Origin: Stutzerimonas stutzeri
GTDB lineage: Bacteria; Pseudomonadota; Gammaproteobacteria; Pseudomonadales; Pseudomonadaceae
Reading direction: 5' to 3'
DNA length: 64,000 bases
Assembly: GCF_000590475.1 (NCBI RefSeq)
Contig: NZ_CP007441.1
Location: 2,486,660 to 2,550,659 of the forward strand
Below are positions 52,614 through 64,000 of this stretch, in pieces (position 1 is the first letter of the stretch; the number at the start of each line of letters is the position of its first letter). The translations under genes and the position numbers were made by a program. Below the pieces are notes generated by a model that did no database searches, had not been told where the DNA came from, and saw only the letters and a program-made list of their open reading frames with translations.

Positions 52614-53597
52614 TCAGTCCATCAGGTAGGCGAGTTTGCGAGACAGCAGCTCAACCGAGTCTTCGGTGAACAGCAACAATAGATCGAAATGGACATCATG
52701 ACCTTCCAGGCTGTAGCTGATTTCCACCGCAAGGGTGTTTTTCCAACGCTGGCTATTGAGGCGGATGAGCTCGTCGATCGACGCGTGCTGGCCCAGCACC
52801 TGCGGATGCCCCTGGGAGAACACCACGTCAATTTGATCAGCGATGCCGCTGAGGCATGCACTGATCAGCAGGCTGGATAGATCCAGCAGCATTTCCAGTT
52901 CAAGGTAGTCCTCTGCGCGCATCAGGCGCGCCATATCGGCCACTTCCGAGTCATGAAAGATCAGCAATGCCTCACCGGCGATTCCGCCGCCAATATAACC
53001 CTGGCAAACCGCGGTCAGTTTGTCTCCTTGGGCCGCATCGGCAAGCGCCATGTGCAACTCACCGACCTCAAGGATGTTCACGTTGGGAATCGGTAGCTGG
53101 ACAAAAACCCCAAGCACCTTTGCAAGCAGCGCAGCCGCGCGCCCCATCGCAACGTTCACCACCTCGCGGAAGGCATCACGAAACGGGATGGGCCCTGCCG
53201 TTCTCTCACCCAGCGCTGGCAACTCGTTACCCACAACCCCCAGACTGGCCAGGGTCTGTCGCAAATGCGTCGGGTCTGCGGGTTTGCGAATGAACGCCAG
53301 CGCTCCCAGCTCCAGCACCCGCCGTACAGCCTCTTCCTGCACATCCGCCGAGACCACAATGACCTTGCAGTCAAGTTGCTCATCACGAAGCGCAGCAAGC
53401 ACCTGGTAGCCGTCCACATCCGGCATGGTCAGGTCGAGTAGCAGCACATCGATACCGCCCTCGCGTATGCGCTCAAGGGCCTCGCCACCGCCTCCCGCCT
53501 GACGGATATCCAGCGGCCAGGCAGCCGGCAGCGCACGCAGCAATTGCTTGCGCGCCAGGTTCGAATCATCGCAAATCAACAGGGAAACGGCAGACAT
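52614..53597 (-). CDS. Response regulator with CheC-like phosphatase domain
   Basis: A 327-residue protein. The N-terminal receiver has LLICDDSNLARKQLLR, phospho-acceptor Asp near 54 (VLLLDLTMPDVDG), and FIRKPAD with the conserved Lys. The C-terminal half (about 130-325) resembles CheC/CheX aspartyl-phosphatase domains. The first helix keeps the E-x2-N motif (REVVNVAMGRAAALLAKVLG); the second (MLLDLSSLLISACL) has Asp and Ser in place of Glu and Asn. ATG 53597 is preferred to a GTG at 53612. It probably tunes phosphorylation of a partner and couples it to the downstream diguanylate cyclase. Confidence 0.88.
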   Translation of the reverse strand: MSAVSLLICDDSNLARKQLLRALPAAWPLDIRQAGGGGEALERIREGGIDVLLLDLTMPDVDGYQVLAALRDEQLDCKVIVVSADVQEEAVRRVLELGALAFIRKPADPTHLRQTLASLGVVGNELPALGERTAGPIPFRDAFREVVNVAMGRAAALLAKVLGVFVQLPIPNVNILEVGELHMALADAAQGDKLTAVCQGYIGGGIAGEALLIFHDSEVADMARLMRAEDYLELEMLLDLSSLLISACLSGIADQIDVVFSQGHPQVLGQHASIDELIRLNSQRWKNTLAVEISYSLEGHDVHFDLLLLFTEDSVELLSRKLAYLMD

Positions 53598-53693
53598 GCA
53601 GCGCTCGCTCACTTAGCCAGGCATCAGGAACCTGGACAGCTTATCTCAGCAAACGGTCGCTGGGGTGATGTCAGAAAACTATAATGGCACTTT

Positions 53694-53728
53694 GCCCAAA
53701 CAGTGGCTGAAACAGCCATCGTTTGGGC
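53694..53728 (-). terminator. Long hairpin after nfuA
   Basis: Stem GCCCAAAC/GTTTGGGC with a second inner stem TGGCTG/CAGCCA around an AAA loop; only a two-by-two internal mismatch separates them. It begins ten bases after the nfuA stop. No strong T-run follows, so its role as terminator is uncertain. Confidence 0.5.
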
Positions 53729-53737
53729 AATTACAGC

Positions 53738-54322
53738 CTAGTAGTAGGCGTTATCCCGATTGGTGTGATCGGTCACGTCGCGCACACCCTTGAGCTCAGG
53801 AATTCGTTCCAGCAGCGTCTTTTCGATGCCTTCCTTGAGCGTAACGTCAGCCTGGCCACAACCCTGACAACCGCCACCGAACTGCAACACCGCAACCCCC
53901 TCGTCGACCACATCGATCAACGTGACCTGGCCACCGTGACTGGCGAGCCCCGGATTGATTTCGGTCTGCAGATAGTAATTGATGCGCTCGTTCAGCGGGC
54001 TGTCTTCATTGACCATCGGCACCTTGGCATTCGGTGCTTTGATCGTCAGCTGTCCCCCCATGCGATCAGTGGCGTAATCCACCAGTGCGTCTTCCAGAAA
54101 GGGTTCGCTGACACTATCGATCCAAGCGGTAAAACGCTTCAGCGCGACGGCAACGTCATCCGGCTTTTCTTCGCCAGGCTTGCAATAGGCGATGCAGGTT
54201 TCCGCATAGGGCGTGCCGGGCTGAGTGATGAAGACCCGGATGCCGATGCCTGTGGTGTTCTGCTTTTCAAGCAGATCCGCCAAGTAATCGTGTGCAGCTT
54301 CGGTAATGGTAATGGCGCTCAT
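53738..54322 (-). CDS. nfuA: Fe-S biogenesis protein NfuA
   Basis: Carrier that delivers 4Fe-4S clusters to target enzymes, important under oxidative stress or iron limitation; 194 residues. An N-terminal degenerate A-type (HesB-like) domain covers about 1-95. The C-terminal Nfu domain has CxxC at Cys152-Cys155 (GGGCQGCGQ), the cluster ligands in the dimer. GAGGAG lies upstream of ATG 54322. A plausible client in this window is AcnB, a 4Fe-4S enzyme. Confidence 0.97.
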   Translation of the reverse strand: MSAITITEAAHDYLADLLEKQNTTGIGIRVFITQPGTPYAETCIAYCKPGEEKPDDVAVALKRFTAWIDSVSEPFLEDALVDYATDRMGGQLTIKAPNAKVPMVNEDSPLNERINYYLQTEINPGLASHGGQVTLIDVVDEGVAVLQFGGGCQGCGQADVTLKEGIEKTLLERIPELKGVRDVTDHTNRDNAYY

Positions 54323-54792
54323 GGGAACTCCTCTCAGACATGAGGGGCAGTGTACGCCAACCCTCTCTGCGGATAAAGTCCCAGTGTTTTAGTAGGAAAT
54401 AGAAATCTACGGGCTAGAGGTCCTGAAACTGTTCATGCCCAGGCCACCCGTCTCGACTGGATCGGCTTCGGACAGGTAACTACCCAGATCATTGAGTACT
54501 GCCAAAAGCCTGAATGATCGCGCCGAATGCCCTTAAACATTCGACGACTCGCTCGAACGCTGCGTGATCCTTCGCCCCTTCATATACACCGACGAACCGT
54601 CGGCATTTCCTCAGCCGGCAAGCTAAGCATTACAAAAGCGGGACACCCGTTAACGGACATCAGGAGTACCGCTTCCGAGAAATTAAACCAGTTAGCGACT
54701 ATGAATACTGCTCATACAAAAGCGTCAATGATCAAAAAGCATGCAGCTTTGCTATTATTCGCGGTCCTCGCAACCAGTTCCAGGTAGTCCCC
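54323..54792. other. metH upstream region
   Basis: About 470 bases containing the divergent promoters for nfuA and metH. No cobalamin riboswitch could be recognised by eye. A short frame at 54701-54787 (28 codons, MNTAHTKASMIKKHAALLLF then AVLATSSR) ends six bases before metH and could be a leader peptide; the evidence is weak. Confidence 0.4.
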
Positions 54793-58485
<3,693 letters not shown>

Positions 58486-58602
58486 GAAAAGCACTGCGCC
58501 AGTCGAAGGGCGCGGTGCTGTCAACGACGGCGGCCGGATTCCCCGGGCCGCCTGCCATGCCCCAATGCTCCAGTCGCAGACGCATCAACCGAGAACCGCA
58601 CG

Positions 58603-60375
58603 CTAGTGCTCGGCAAGCCAATGCTCGAAGGCTTCCGCGCGCAAGGGCATCGAGAGCAGATAGCCTTGGGCCTCATCACAGCCGATAGTTCTCAGTAGGT
58701 CATAGACTTCGACCTCTTCAATACCCTCGGCGACGACGCTATAACCCAGGTCATGAGCCATGTTCACCATCGACTTGACCAGGGTCTGGCTGCGCATGCG
58801 CTGGCCAAGCGAGGTGATGAAGGAGCGATCTATCTTGACCACCTGCGCGGAGATCTTCTGCAGGTAGGACAGGCTACTGTAGCCGGTTCCGAAATCGTCG
58901 ATTGCAATGCTGATGCCCGCCGCCTGCAGGGCAGCCAGCTGGCTGGATGCGGCGGAGCTATTGCTGATCAACGCGCTTTCGGTAAGTTCGAGTTCGATAG
59001 TTGAAGCTGACAGATTTCGCTCTGCAAGCGCTGCGATCAGACTATCTGTAAAATCCGTTTCCTCAAGGTTCAGCGCCGTTACGTTGATCGAAATACAGAG
59101 TTTCAGCCCCTTGGCTTGCCAGCGTGCGGCCTGATCCACGGCAGTAGCAATGACCCATGAGGTAAGCGGCCTCGCCAACCTCGTCTGTTCAATCAGCGGA
59201 ATAAACTCTACGGGTGAAATATTTCCCAGCAGAGGATGCTCCCAGCGGATCAGCGCCTCGGCTCCCACGCATACACCGGTTTTTATGTCGACTCGCGGTT
59301 GGTACTCGAGTCGCAACTGCCCAGCCTGTGTCAACGCCGTACGGAAGTCTGCAAGCAGCAGGAAACGCCGCTGATGAAGCGCGTCCGTCTCGCTTGAGTA
59401 CAACCCAACCCCTGTGTCGTCCTGCCGGGCGTCCTGACACGCGCAGTGAGCTATACGCAATGCGTCCTCGGCCAATCGCTCACCCAGCCGGAACGGCGCA
59501 ACGCCGATGGCGGGCCGCATCATCATCGATGCCGAATCATCTGGCGCGAGCGCGGCAAGTTCGGCGCGCCAGGCAGATGCGAGACGAACCGCTTCGTACT
59601 CATCACTTGCTTCAATAACGTGCACGAATTGGCAGGGACTCACACTGTAAAGCCGGACACCCGCAGGTAGTGATCGCTGTAGGTGAGAGGCAGCTGACCT
59701 GACAAGCTTGTCCAGAAACGCAGGCCCCATGACCCGCTGTATCGAAATCATCTGCGCGACATCCACCAGGTCGGTATAGAAGGCGAACAGGTGTGTGCCC
59801 GGCCGGTCACGGCCAAGGTCTTCCAGGTCCTCCAGGAACTGGCTGCGGTTGGCCAGACCGGTCAGCGGATCCACCCGGCCATAGGCGTGCTGCATCTCGA
59901 TCTGAGCCATGACCATCGACGCCATGTCGCGCAGAACGGACTGTTCCTGCTCGGTAATCCCCCGGGGCTCGGTGCCGAGCACACACATAGCGCCGAGGGT
60001 GTAGCCGTCACGCGTCACCAGTGGAGCGCCGGCATAAAAGCGGATACCCGATTGCGCAAGAATACTGTCGCAGTAATACGGCGAAGCCAGCAGATCGGTG
60101 ATCACCAGCATTCCCGAACTGTCAGCAACCTCACCGCAGCAGGCCTTGAACCTTGGAATCTCGGTGTGCGCGACACCGACGCGGGACTTGAACCACTGGC
60201 GGTCGCTATCGGTCAGGGAAACCGCAGCGATTGGTAGGCTGAACAGTTGGCTGGCCATTCGAGTGATTCGATCGAAGCTTTCACTCGGCGCGGTATCCAG
60301 AAGATTCAATTGCTTCAAAGCAAACAGCCGCTCTTGCTCGTAAGACGTCATGACCAGCATCAACTCCGAAGACAT
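58603..60375 (-). CDS. GAF-GGDEF(degenerate)-EAL phosphodiesterase
   Basis: Predicted to hydrolyse cyclic di-GMP; 590 residues, cytoplasmic. A GAF domain covers about 20-160 (AAVSLTDSDRQWFKSRVG, ETFxxACG-like FKACCGEVAD). The GGDEF-like domain at about 168-320 keeps DPLTGLANRSQF but lacks the GGDEF signature (CQFVHVIEA in its place). The EAL domain at about 340-585 has EAL at 373-375, ELTES, IDDFGTGYSSLSYL, KIDRSF and AEGIE, all consistent with activity. No ribosome-binding site precedes ATG 60375, and internal ATGs at 60360 and 60351 are alternatives. It converges on metH. Confidence 0.92.
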   Translation of the reverse strand: MSSELMLVMTSYEQERLFALKQLNLLDTAPSESFDRITRMASQLFSLPIAAVSLTDSDRQWFKSRVGVAHTEIPRFKACCGEVADSSGMLVITDLLASPYYCDSILAQSGIRFYAGAPLVTRDGYTLGAMCVLGTEPRGITEQEQSVLRDMASMVMAQIEMQHAYGRVDPLTGLANRSQFLEDLEDLGRDRPGTHLFAFYTDLVDVAQMISIQRVMGPAFLDKLVRSAASHLQRSLPAGVRLYSVSPCQFVHVIEASDEYEAVRLASAWRAELAALAPDDSASMMMRPAIGVAPFRLGERLAEDALRIAHCACQDARQDDTGVGLYSSETDALHQRRFLLLADFRTALTQAGQLRLEYQPRVDIKTGVCVGAEALIRWEHPLLGNISPVEFIPLIEQTRLARPLTSWVIATAVDQAARWQAKGLKLCISINVTALNLEETDFTDSLIAALAERNLSASTIELELTESALISNSSAASSQLAALQAAGISIAIDDFGTGYSSLSYLQKISAQVVKIDRSFITSLGQRMRSQTLVKSMVNMAHDLGYSVVAEGIEEVEVYDLLRTIGCDEAQGYLLSMPLRAEAFEHWLAEH

Positions 60376-60664
60376 TAAAACAAATCACAACAGCACGGAC
60401 GCGCCAGTGTGGCATCAGCTTGCGATATGGGTAGCTTAGAGGGCTCGGGGTTCGACCGGGCGCGGTTGGGTACGCTCAGCGTGCGCTCGTTTAACGGCAG
60501 CAATATCGCGGCGCTTTACGACCACCTGTCGCCTTTTTATAAGCACTATCAACACCCGAGCGACGATGGTCGTCTGGCTCGCGCTCGCCTATCCGGTTTA
60601 AATAGATCCCCTGCGTGACCGGGCAGCGCTCGGCTCGCCACACTCCCCTCCGGATGACGAAACC

Positions 60665-60991
60665 ATGCCAAGCGACATGATCTACCTGCTCGATCAACTT
60701 GAAATTGCAGACATGCTGGAAATCGATGGCCTGCATGCCTGGCAGTTCGAGCTTAACGATGCCCTTCTCGACCGAGCTGACGCCGCCGCCGAAGCAGAGC
60801 TGGCATTCGAGAGCGAGGACACCGTGGTCACCATCGAAGGACTCGATGGTCGTGAACGACGGGTATGGCGCTTTAGCTACAACCAGGTCATGGAGGCGAC
60901 CTATCTCGAAGCGGACAATGCATGGTTACTGGACGAAGGCAAACATCACCTGCGCTGTCTCGGAGCGGTAACCGTTAGCGAAGACATCTGA
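60665..60991 (+). CDS. Small acidic protein, possibly DUF5629-like
   Basis: A 108-residue very acidic soluble protein starting MPSDMIYLLDQLEIADMLEI and containing DGLHAWQFELND and RRVWRFSYNQVMEATY. It resembles small conserved Pseudomonas proteins annotated DUF5629 as I remember them; that link is tentative. It stands alone, with no partner implied by context. Confidence 0.65.
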   Translation: MPSDMIYLLDQLEIADMLEIDGLHAWQFELNDALLDRADAAAEAELAFESEDTVVTIEGLDGRERRVWRFSYNQVMEATYLEADNAWLLDEGKHHLRCLGAVTVSEDI

Positions 60992-61127
60992 GGCGCATGC
61001 CAAGCCCGACAAGCCGCCACCTATTGCTTCAGTGCTCGTATGCCGCTTTGGCGCCAGCCTTGTCCTTCGAAACGTCAGCGGTGCTGACGTAAGCGGCTGC
61101 CCGATGGTCGCGGCACGCGCTTGCCAG

Positions 61128-62039
61128 TCAGCCTTCGCGTGCGCCACGCCGTAGCAGCAACGCGATGGCCAGCAACACCAGCAGACTGCCCGGCAGCCAA
61201 TGCCAACCGATACGCTGTGGCTGTGTGAAGAACAGCAACAGCATCGACACGAACGGCACCAGGTAGCTGTACGCAGTGACGGCACCCGGCGTCAGCACGG
61301 CCGTGGCCCGCTGCTGCAGGAAGAAGGTCATGCCGCTGGAGAATACGCCCAGGTAGATAACCAGCATTACGTCCCGCAGATCCATCCGCAACAGCGCCGT
61401 CGGCTGCTCCCAAATGAATCCGAACATTGCGATCAGAACGGCACCCATCAGCAGGCTCCAGAACGTCCGCAAGCCGGCCTGCTGGGCCAATATGCCGCGC
61501 TGTAGCCCCCATTTGCTCAGCACCGGGTACAACGCCGAGGCAATACAGCCGAAGAAGAACGCCAACTCGCCAAGACCGAACTTCAATTCGGCGAGGTCTC
61601 CATTGTTTTCGGCCACCGCCAGACCCAAGGCTCCGAATGCACCCAGTGCCAGGATCGCCAGCAGCCGACCCGCAGGCTGTTCGACACCTAAGCCGCGGCC
61701 GATGCAATAAGCCAGCAGCGGCACACTGACGAACAAGGTTGCCATCGACAGGGCACTGACACGGTGCGCGGCCCAAAACATTGTGCCAAAGAAACCGGCC
61801 AGGCTCAGGCCCATCAGCGCATACAGGAGCAGCCCCGGCAGGCTTGGCCAACGCTCGTCCTGGCGCAACAGCAGAGGCAACAATGCCAGGGCGGCAATGC
61901 TGAAACGGATGGCGGTTAGTAGCAACGGCGGCAAGCCTTCGCTCATCAGCCCCACCGCGGGAAACGACAGACCAACGAATAATGCCCAGAGCAGCATGCC
62001 CAGGTGGGCACGAGTGGTGCCACGCTTCGCCTCAGTCAT
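61128..62039 (-). CDS. EamA-family drug/metabolite exporter (DMT superfamily)
   Basis: Inner-membrane exporter of 303 residues with about ten transmembrane helices in two EamA repeats (about 8-135 and 150-295). The substrate is unknown. ATG 62039 overlaps the MarR-type gene by eight bases and has GGAG upstream. The overlap implies that the regulator and exporter are made together, the usual plan for MarR-controlled efflux, in which the pumped compound relieves repression. Confidence 0.92.
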   Translation of the reverse strand: MTEAKRGTTRAHLGMLLWALFVGLSFPAVGLMSEGLPPLLLTAIRFSIAALALLPLLLRQDERWPSLPGLLLYALMGLSLAGFFGTMFWAAHRVSALSMATLFVSVPLLAYCIGRGLGVEQPAGRLLAILALGAFGALGLAVAENNGDLAELKFGLGELAFFFGCIASALYPVLSKWGLQRGILAQQAGLRTFWSLLMGAVLIAMFGFIWEQPTALLRMDLRDVMLVIYLGVFSSGMTFFLQQRATAVLTPGAVTAYSYLVPFVSMLLLFFTQPQRIGWHWLPGSLLVLLAIALLLRRGAREG

Positions 62040-62547
62040 CGCCCTGCTCCTCCAGTGTCCGCAGTAGTACGCGCAGCCCGCTCGCCAAGACCTGTCTTTG
62101 CCCCTTATTGAGCGGCGCCTGGATGCCTTCCAGGGTCGCCAGATACTCATCCAGGCAGCCGAGCAATACGGTCCGCCCCTCATTGGTGAGGCGTATCAAC
62201 AGGCTGCGACGATCGGCCGGGTTGGCGACACGCTGGATCATTCCCGCCGCTTCGAGGCGATCAAGCCGGTTGGTCATGGCACCTGAACTGAGCACGGCGG
62301 CGTGCCGCAGCGCGTTCGGTGTGAGCCCTTGCGGTTGGCCGCTGCGAAAGAGCGTCGCGAGCAGATCGAACTCGCCATCATGCAGGCCGTGCTTGCGAAA
62401 TACCGCGGCGATTCGTCGGTTAAGGAATTTGGAAAGTCGATACACACGCGTAAAGATTGCCATCGGCGATGCGTCGCCTTCGGGGCGGACGTTTTGCCAT
62501 TGAGCGAGCACGCCATCGACATGATCGCCGCCTTCAGGCTTACGCAT
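62032..62547 (-). CDS. MarR-family transcriptional regulator
   Basis: Winged-helix regulator of 171 residues, first gene of a two-gene unit with the exporter. The core shows HDGEFDLLATLFRSGQPQGLTPNAL, the recognition helix SSGAMTNRLDRLEAAGMIQRV and the wing NPADRRSLLIRLTNEGR. ATG 62547 has GGAG six bases upstream; a reading from 62574 adds a short hydrophobic stretch and lacks one. Autorepression is likely by analogy with the family. Confidence 0.93.
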   Translation of the reverse strand: MRKPEGGDHVDGVLAQWQNVRPEGDASPMAIFTRVYRLSKFLNRRIAAVFRKHGLHDGEFDLLATLFRSGQPQGLTPNALRHAAVLSSGAMTNRLDRLEAAGMIQRVANPADRRSLLIRLTNEGRTVLLGCLDEYLATLEGIQAPLNKGQRQVLASGLRVLLRTLEEQGDD

Positions 62548-62699
62548 AAGTATCTCCAGAAAAAGAATCTCCACATCAAGCTAATTACACGAAGAACGAA
62601 AGGCAAGCGATAACGCCGCAGGCAGTGTCTGATCGACGATTGACCTTGGATCAGCCAGAAACCGGGCGGCAGCCGAGGCTGCGCGGCCGGATGGGCAGA

Positions 62700-63002
62700 T
62701 TACTTCAGTTCGGACGGGGAATTGCGAACGATCTTGATCGAATGTGTAAGCGTCGGCTTACGAGTGACACTGATAGCCTTACGCGTCACCGTGTCAATGG
62801 TGATATTCCAGAAGCCTGTGTTAGGGACTTTGATCTTCGCTGGAAATTTGTCGAAAGCGCCGCCGTGATACGCGTGACGGCCGCCATTCTTGAAGCTGCG
62901 GAAATTCTTGTCGTTCATCAGACGGATATTGCAGGGCTGCGAACATTCAATGATCACGAAGTCATCTTCGTTGAGGTGTTCACGCTGGTGAATGAACTTC
63001 AT
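62700..63002 (-). CDS. DUF1883 domain protein
   Basis: A 100-residue protein, MKFIHQREHLNEDDFVIIEC onward, matching the DUF1883 pattern: N-terminal KFIHxREHL, a central GGRHAYHGGAFDKFPAKI segment and GFWNITID. In other bacteria this domain occurs alone or next to TIR-like domains; its role is unknown. ATG 63002 has GGAG six bases upstream. A longer frame to 63509 exists, but its extra part overlaps the SDR remnant on the other strand and is not protein-like. Confidence 0.85.
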   Translation of the reverse strand: MKFIHQREHLNEDDFVIIECSQPCNIRLMNDKNFRSFKNGGRHAYHGGAFDKFPAKIKVPNTGFWNITIDTVTRKAISVTRKPTLTHSIKIVRNSPSELK

Positions 63003-63164
63003 GTACCGCTCCGGACCGCATTGCTGGCAAAAACGAACATTAACATGAGCACCGCAGGGTTGGATGCGCCGAGATGAGGTCCGCTGGTAATCCGGGGATG
63101 ATTCGCGCCGTATCTTGCTAGTGACTCGGCTTATCGATCGACCGCAACGATACCCTTTCGTCCT

Positions 63165-63921
63165 ATGGCAAGAGTAAAAGACAGGTGCGCCGCGAGCGAA
63201 TTCAGCAACCGGACAGCCATCGTTACTGGCGCCGGCACTGATCTCGGCGAAGCAATCGCCGAGCGACTCTCTGCCGCCGGTGCGAACGTGGTTCTTGCTA
63301 ACCGGCATCTCGAGCCGGCGCGTGACGGGGCGGCACGACTGGACCCTACTGGTGAACGAACCCTGGCGATAGCAACTTGGAGGGGTGCACTTCGCCGTGA
63401 ACAATGCGGGCATTACAGGTCCGTATGGAACATCCGCCTCGGAGCTGGATATCGACACGTGGCATGACGTCATAGAAACCGAGCTGAGCGGTGTGTACTG
63501 TGGGCTCAAGTTTCAGGTAGCTGCCATTGTCGCCGGCGGCGGCGGCGGCGGCGGCGGGGCGGCGGCGGCGGCGGCGGCGGCGCGATCGTCAACATGTCTT
63601 TGGCCAATGGAGTCGTCGGGATTGCCGGACTGTCCGCCTATATAGCTGCAAGCACGGAATCATAGGCCTGACGAAATCGGTCGCTCTTGAAACTGCCGCG
63701 TAAGGCATGCGCGTCTGCGCTGTTGCCCTAGTCATGTCGAGACTCCGCGTATTCGCGAGGCTGGCGACGAACTATTGCGCACGATGGCAATGGCCCACCC
63801 GTTGGGACGCACCGCAACGCGAGCGGAAGTTGCAGATCTTGTCGCGTACCTGCTTTCTGACCGGGCCGCTTTTATCCCGGGCAGCGTTCATCTTATCGAA
63901 GGTGGCTACACCGCACGCTAG
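63165..63921 (+). pseudogene. Broken SDR oxidoreductase gene
   Basis: Three frames together rebuild an SDR protein. The first is TAIVTGAGTDLGEAIAERLSAAGANVVLANR from ATG 63165; the second is FAVNNAGITGPYGTSASELD with a shift near 63385. The third gives GAIVNMSLANGVVGIAGLSAYIAAS after a GGC-triplet expansion, with the ending AEVADLVAYLLSDRAAFIPGSVHLIEGGY reaching TAG 63921. Stops at about 63643 and 63663, and further frame changes near 63700-63780, rule out a working enzyme. The catalytic YxxxK segment is itself disrupted. Confidence 0.85.
63535..63582 (+). repeat. GGC-triplet tract inside the broken SDR gene
   Basis: About 16 GGC triplets interrupted once by an extra G (GGGGC at 63556-63560), which changes the frame from poly-Gly to poly-Ala. 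Intact SDRs have only two or three Gly codons here (xGGGAIVN). Probably a slippage-born expansion, or a sequencing error zone. Confidence 0.85.
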
Positions 63922-64000
63922 CTAATTCAAACCGGCAACACCATGTAGGAACGGGCGGGCAGCTTCTGCGCGTAATTTTTACAATGCGCCAGCATAATCT

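Noticed and set aside
54323..54792. Cobalamin riboswitch upstream of metH
   Set aside because: No B12-box-like conserved core could be found by eye; a covariance-model search would settle it.
63003..63509. N-terminal extension of the DUF1883 protein
   Set aside because: It overlaps the SDR remnant on the opposite strand and is not protein-like; a good ribosome-binding site precedes ATG 63002.

Overview
The window looks like a chromosome segment of a high-GC gammaproteobacterium of the Pseudomonas / Stutzerimonas (P. stutzeri-like) group. The assignment rests on the housekeeping gene set and its order: folD beside a tRNA Arg-His-Leu cluster, cysS-glnS facing ppiB-lpxH, then miaE, acnB, nfuA and metH. 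It also rests on the abundance of c-di-GMP and two-component genes. This is inferred from gene content; no database was searched.

Layout. (1) 1-5.7 kb, minus strand: a two-partner secretion operon with a TpsB outer-membrane transporter followed by a giant TpsA adhesin that runs off the left edge and carries 88-residue YDG-type repeats. (2) 5.9-11.5 kb, minus strand: a tightly overlapping operon of a REC-AraC regulator, a 7TM-DISM hybrid histidine kinase and a TonB-dependent receptor. It lies back to back with a decayed siderophore ABC importer (fhuD-like and fhuB-like pseudogenes, 11.7-13.85 kb, plus strand). (3) 14-21 kb is accessory and gene-poor: a lone WecG/TagA/CpsF glycosyltransferase, an SDR oxidoreductase with a divergent AraC regulator, a flavin-reductase pseudogene, a hybrid sensor kinase and about 550 bases without a recognisable gene. 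(4) 21.2-31 kb: the tRNA cluster, folD, then a six-gene ABC importer in the order of the glycerol transporter glpSTPQUV, with a divergent sigma-54 activator gene. The shared region holds a near-consensus -24/-12 promoter and a cluster of TGAACA half-sites. (5) 31-43 kb: core genes cysS, glnS, ppiB, lpxH, miaE, a tandem Usp protein, a DUF1289 protein, acnB and ybiT. (6) 43-54.3 kb: azoR/LysR, a cold-shock/DUF1294 fusion, uppP, a chemoreceptor, a run of small unknown proteins with a DUF421 membrane protein and topoisomerase IB, a GGDEF protein with a CheC-like response regulator, and nfuA. (7) 54.8-64 kb: metH, a GAF-EAL phosphodiesterase, a small acidic protein, a DMT exporter with a MarR regulator, a DUF1883 protein and a broken SDR gene with a GGC-triplet expansion.

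Most informative points: the glp intergenic region can be read as a complete sigma-54 control region. Its two ATPases look complementary, one lacking the H-loop histidine and the other the LSGGQ signature, which would give one consensus and one degenerate ATP site. The iron-type region shows an intact receptor and sensor unit beside a dead importer, and part of that importer's frame loss lies in a heptamer tandem repeat. Two large inverted-repeat structures, upstream of acnB and between glnS and ppiB, are not explained by any gene.
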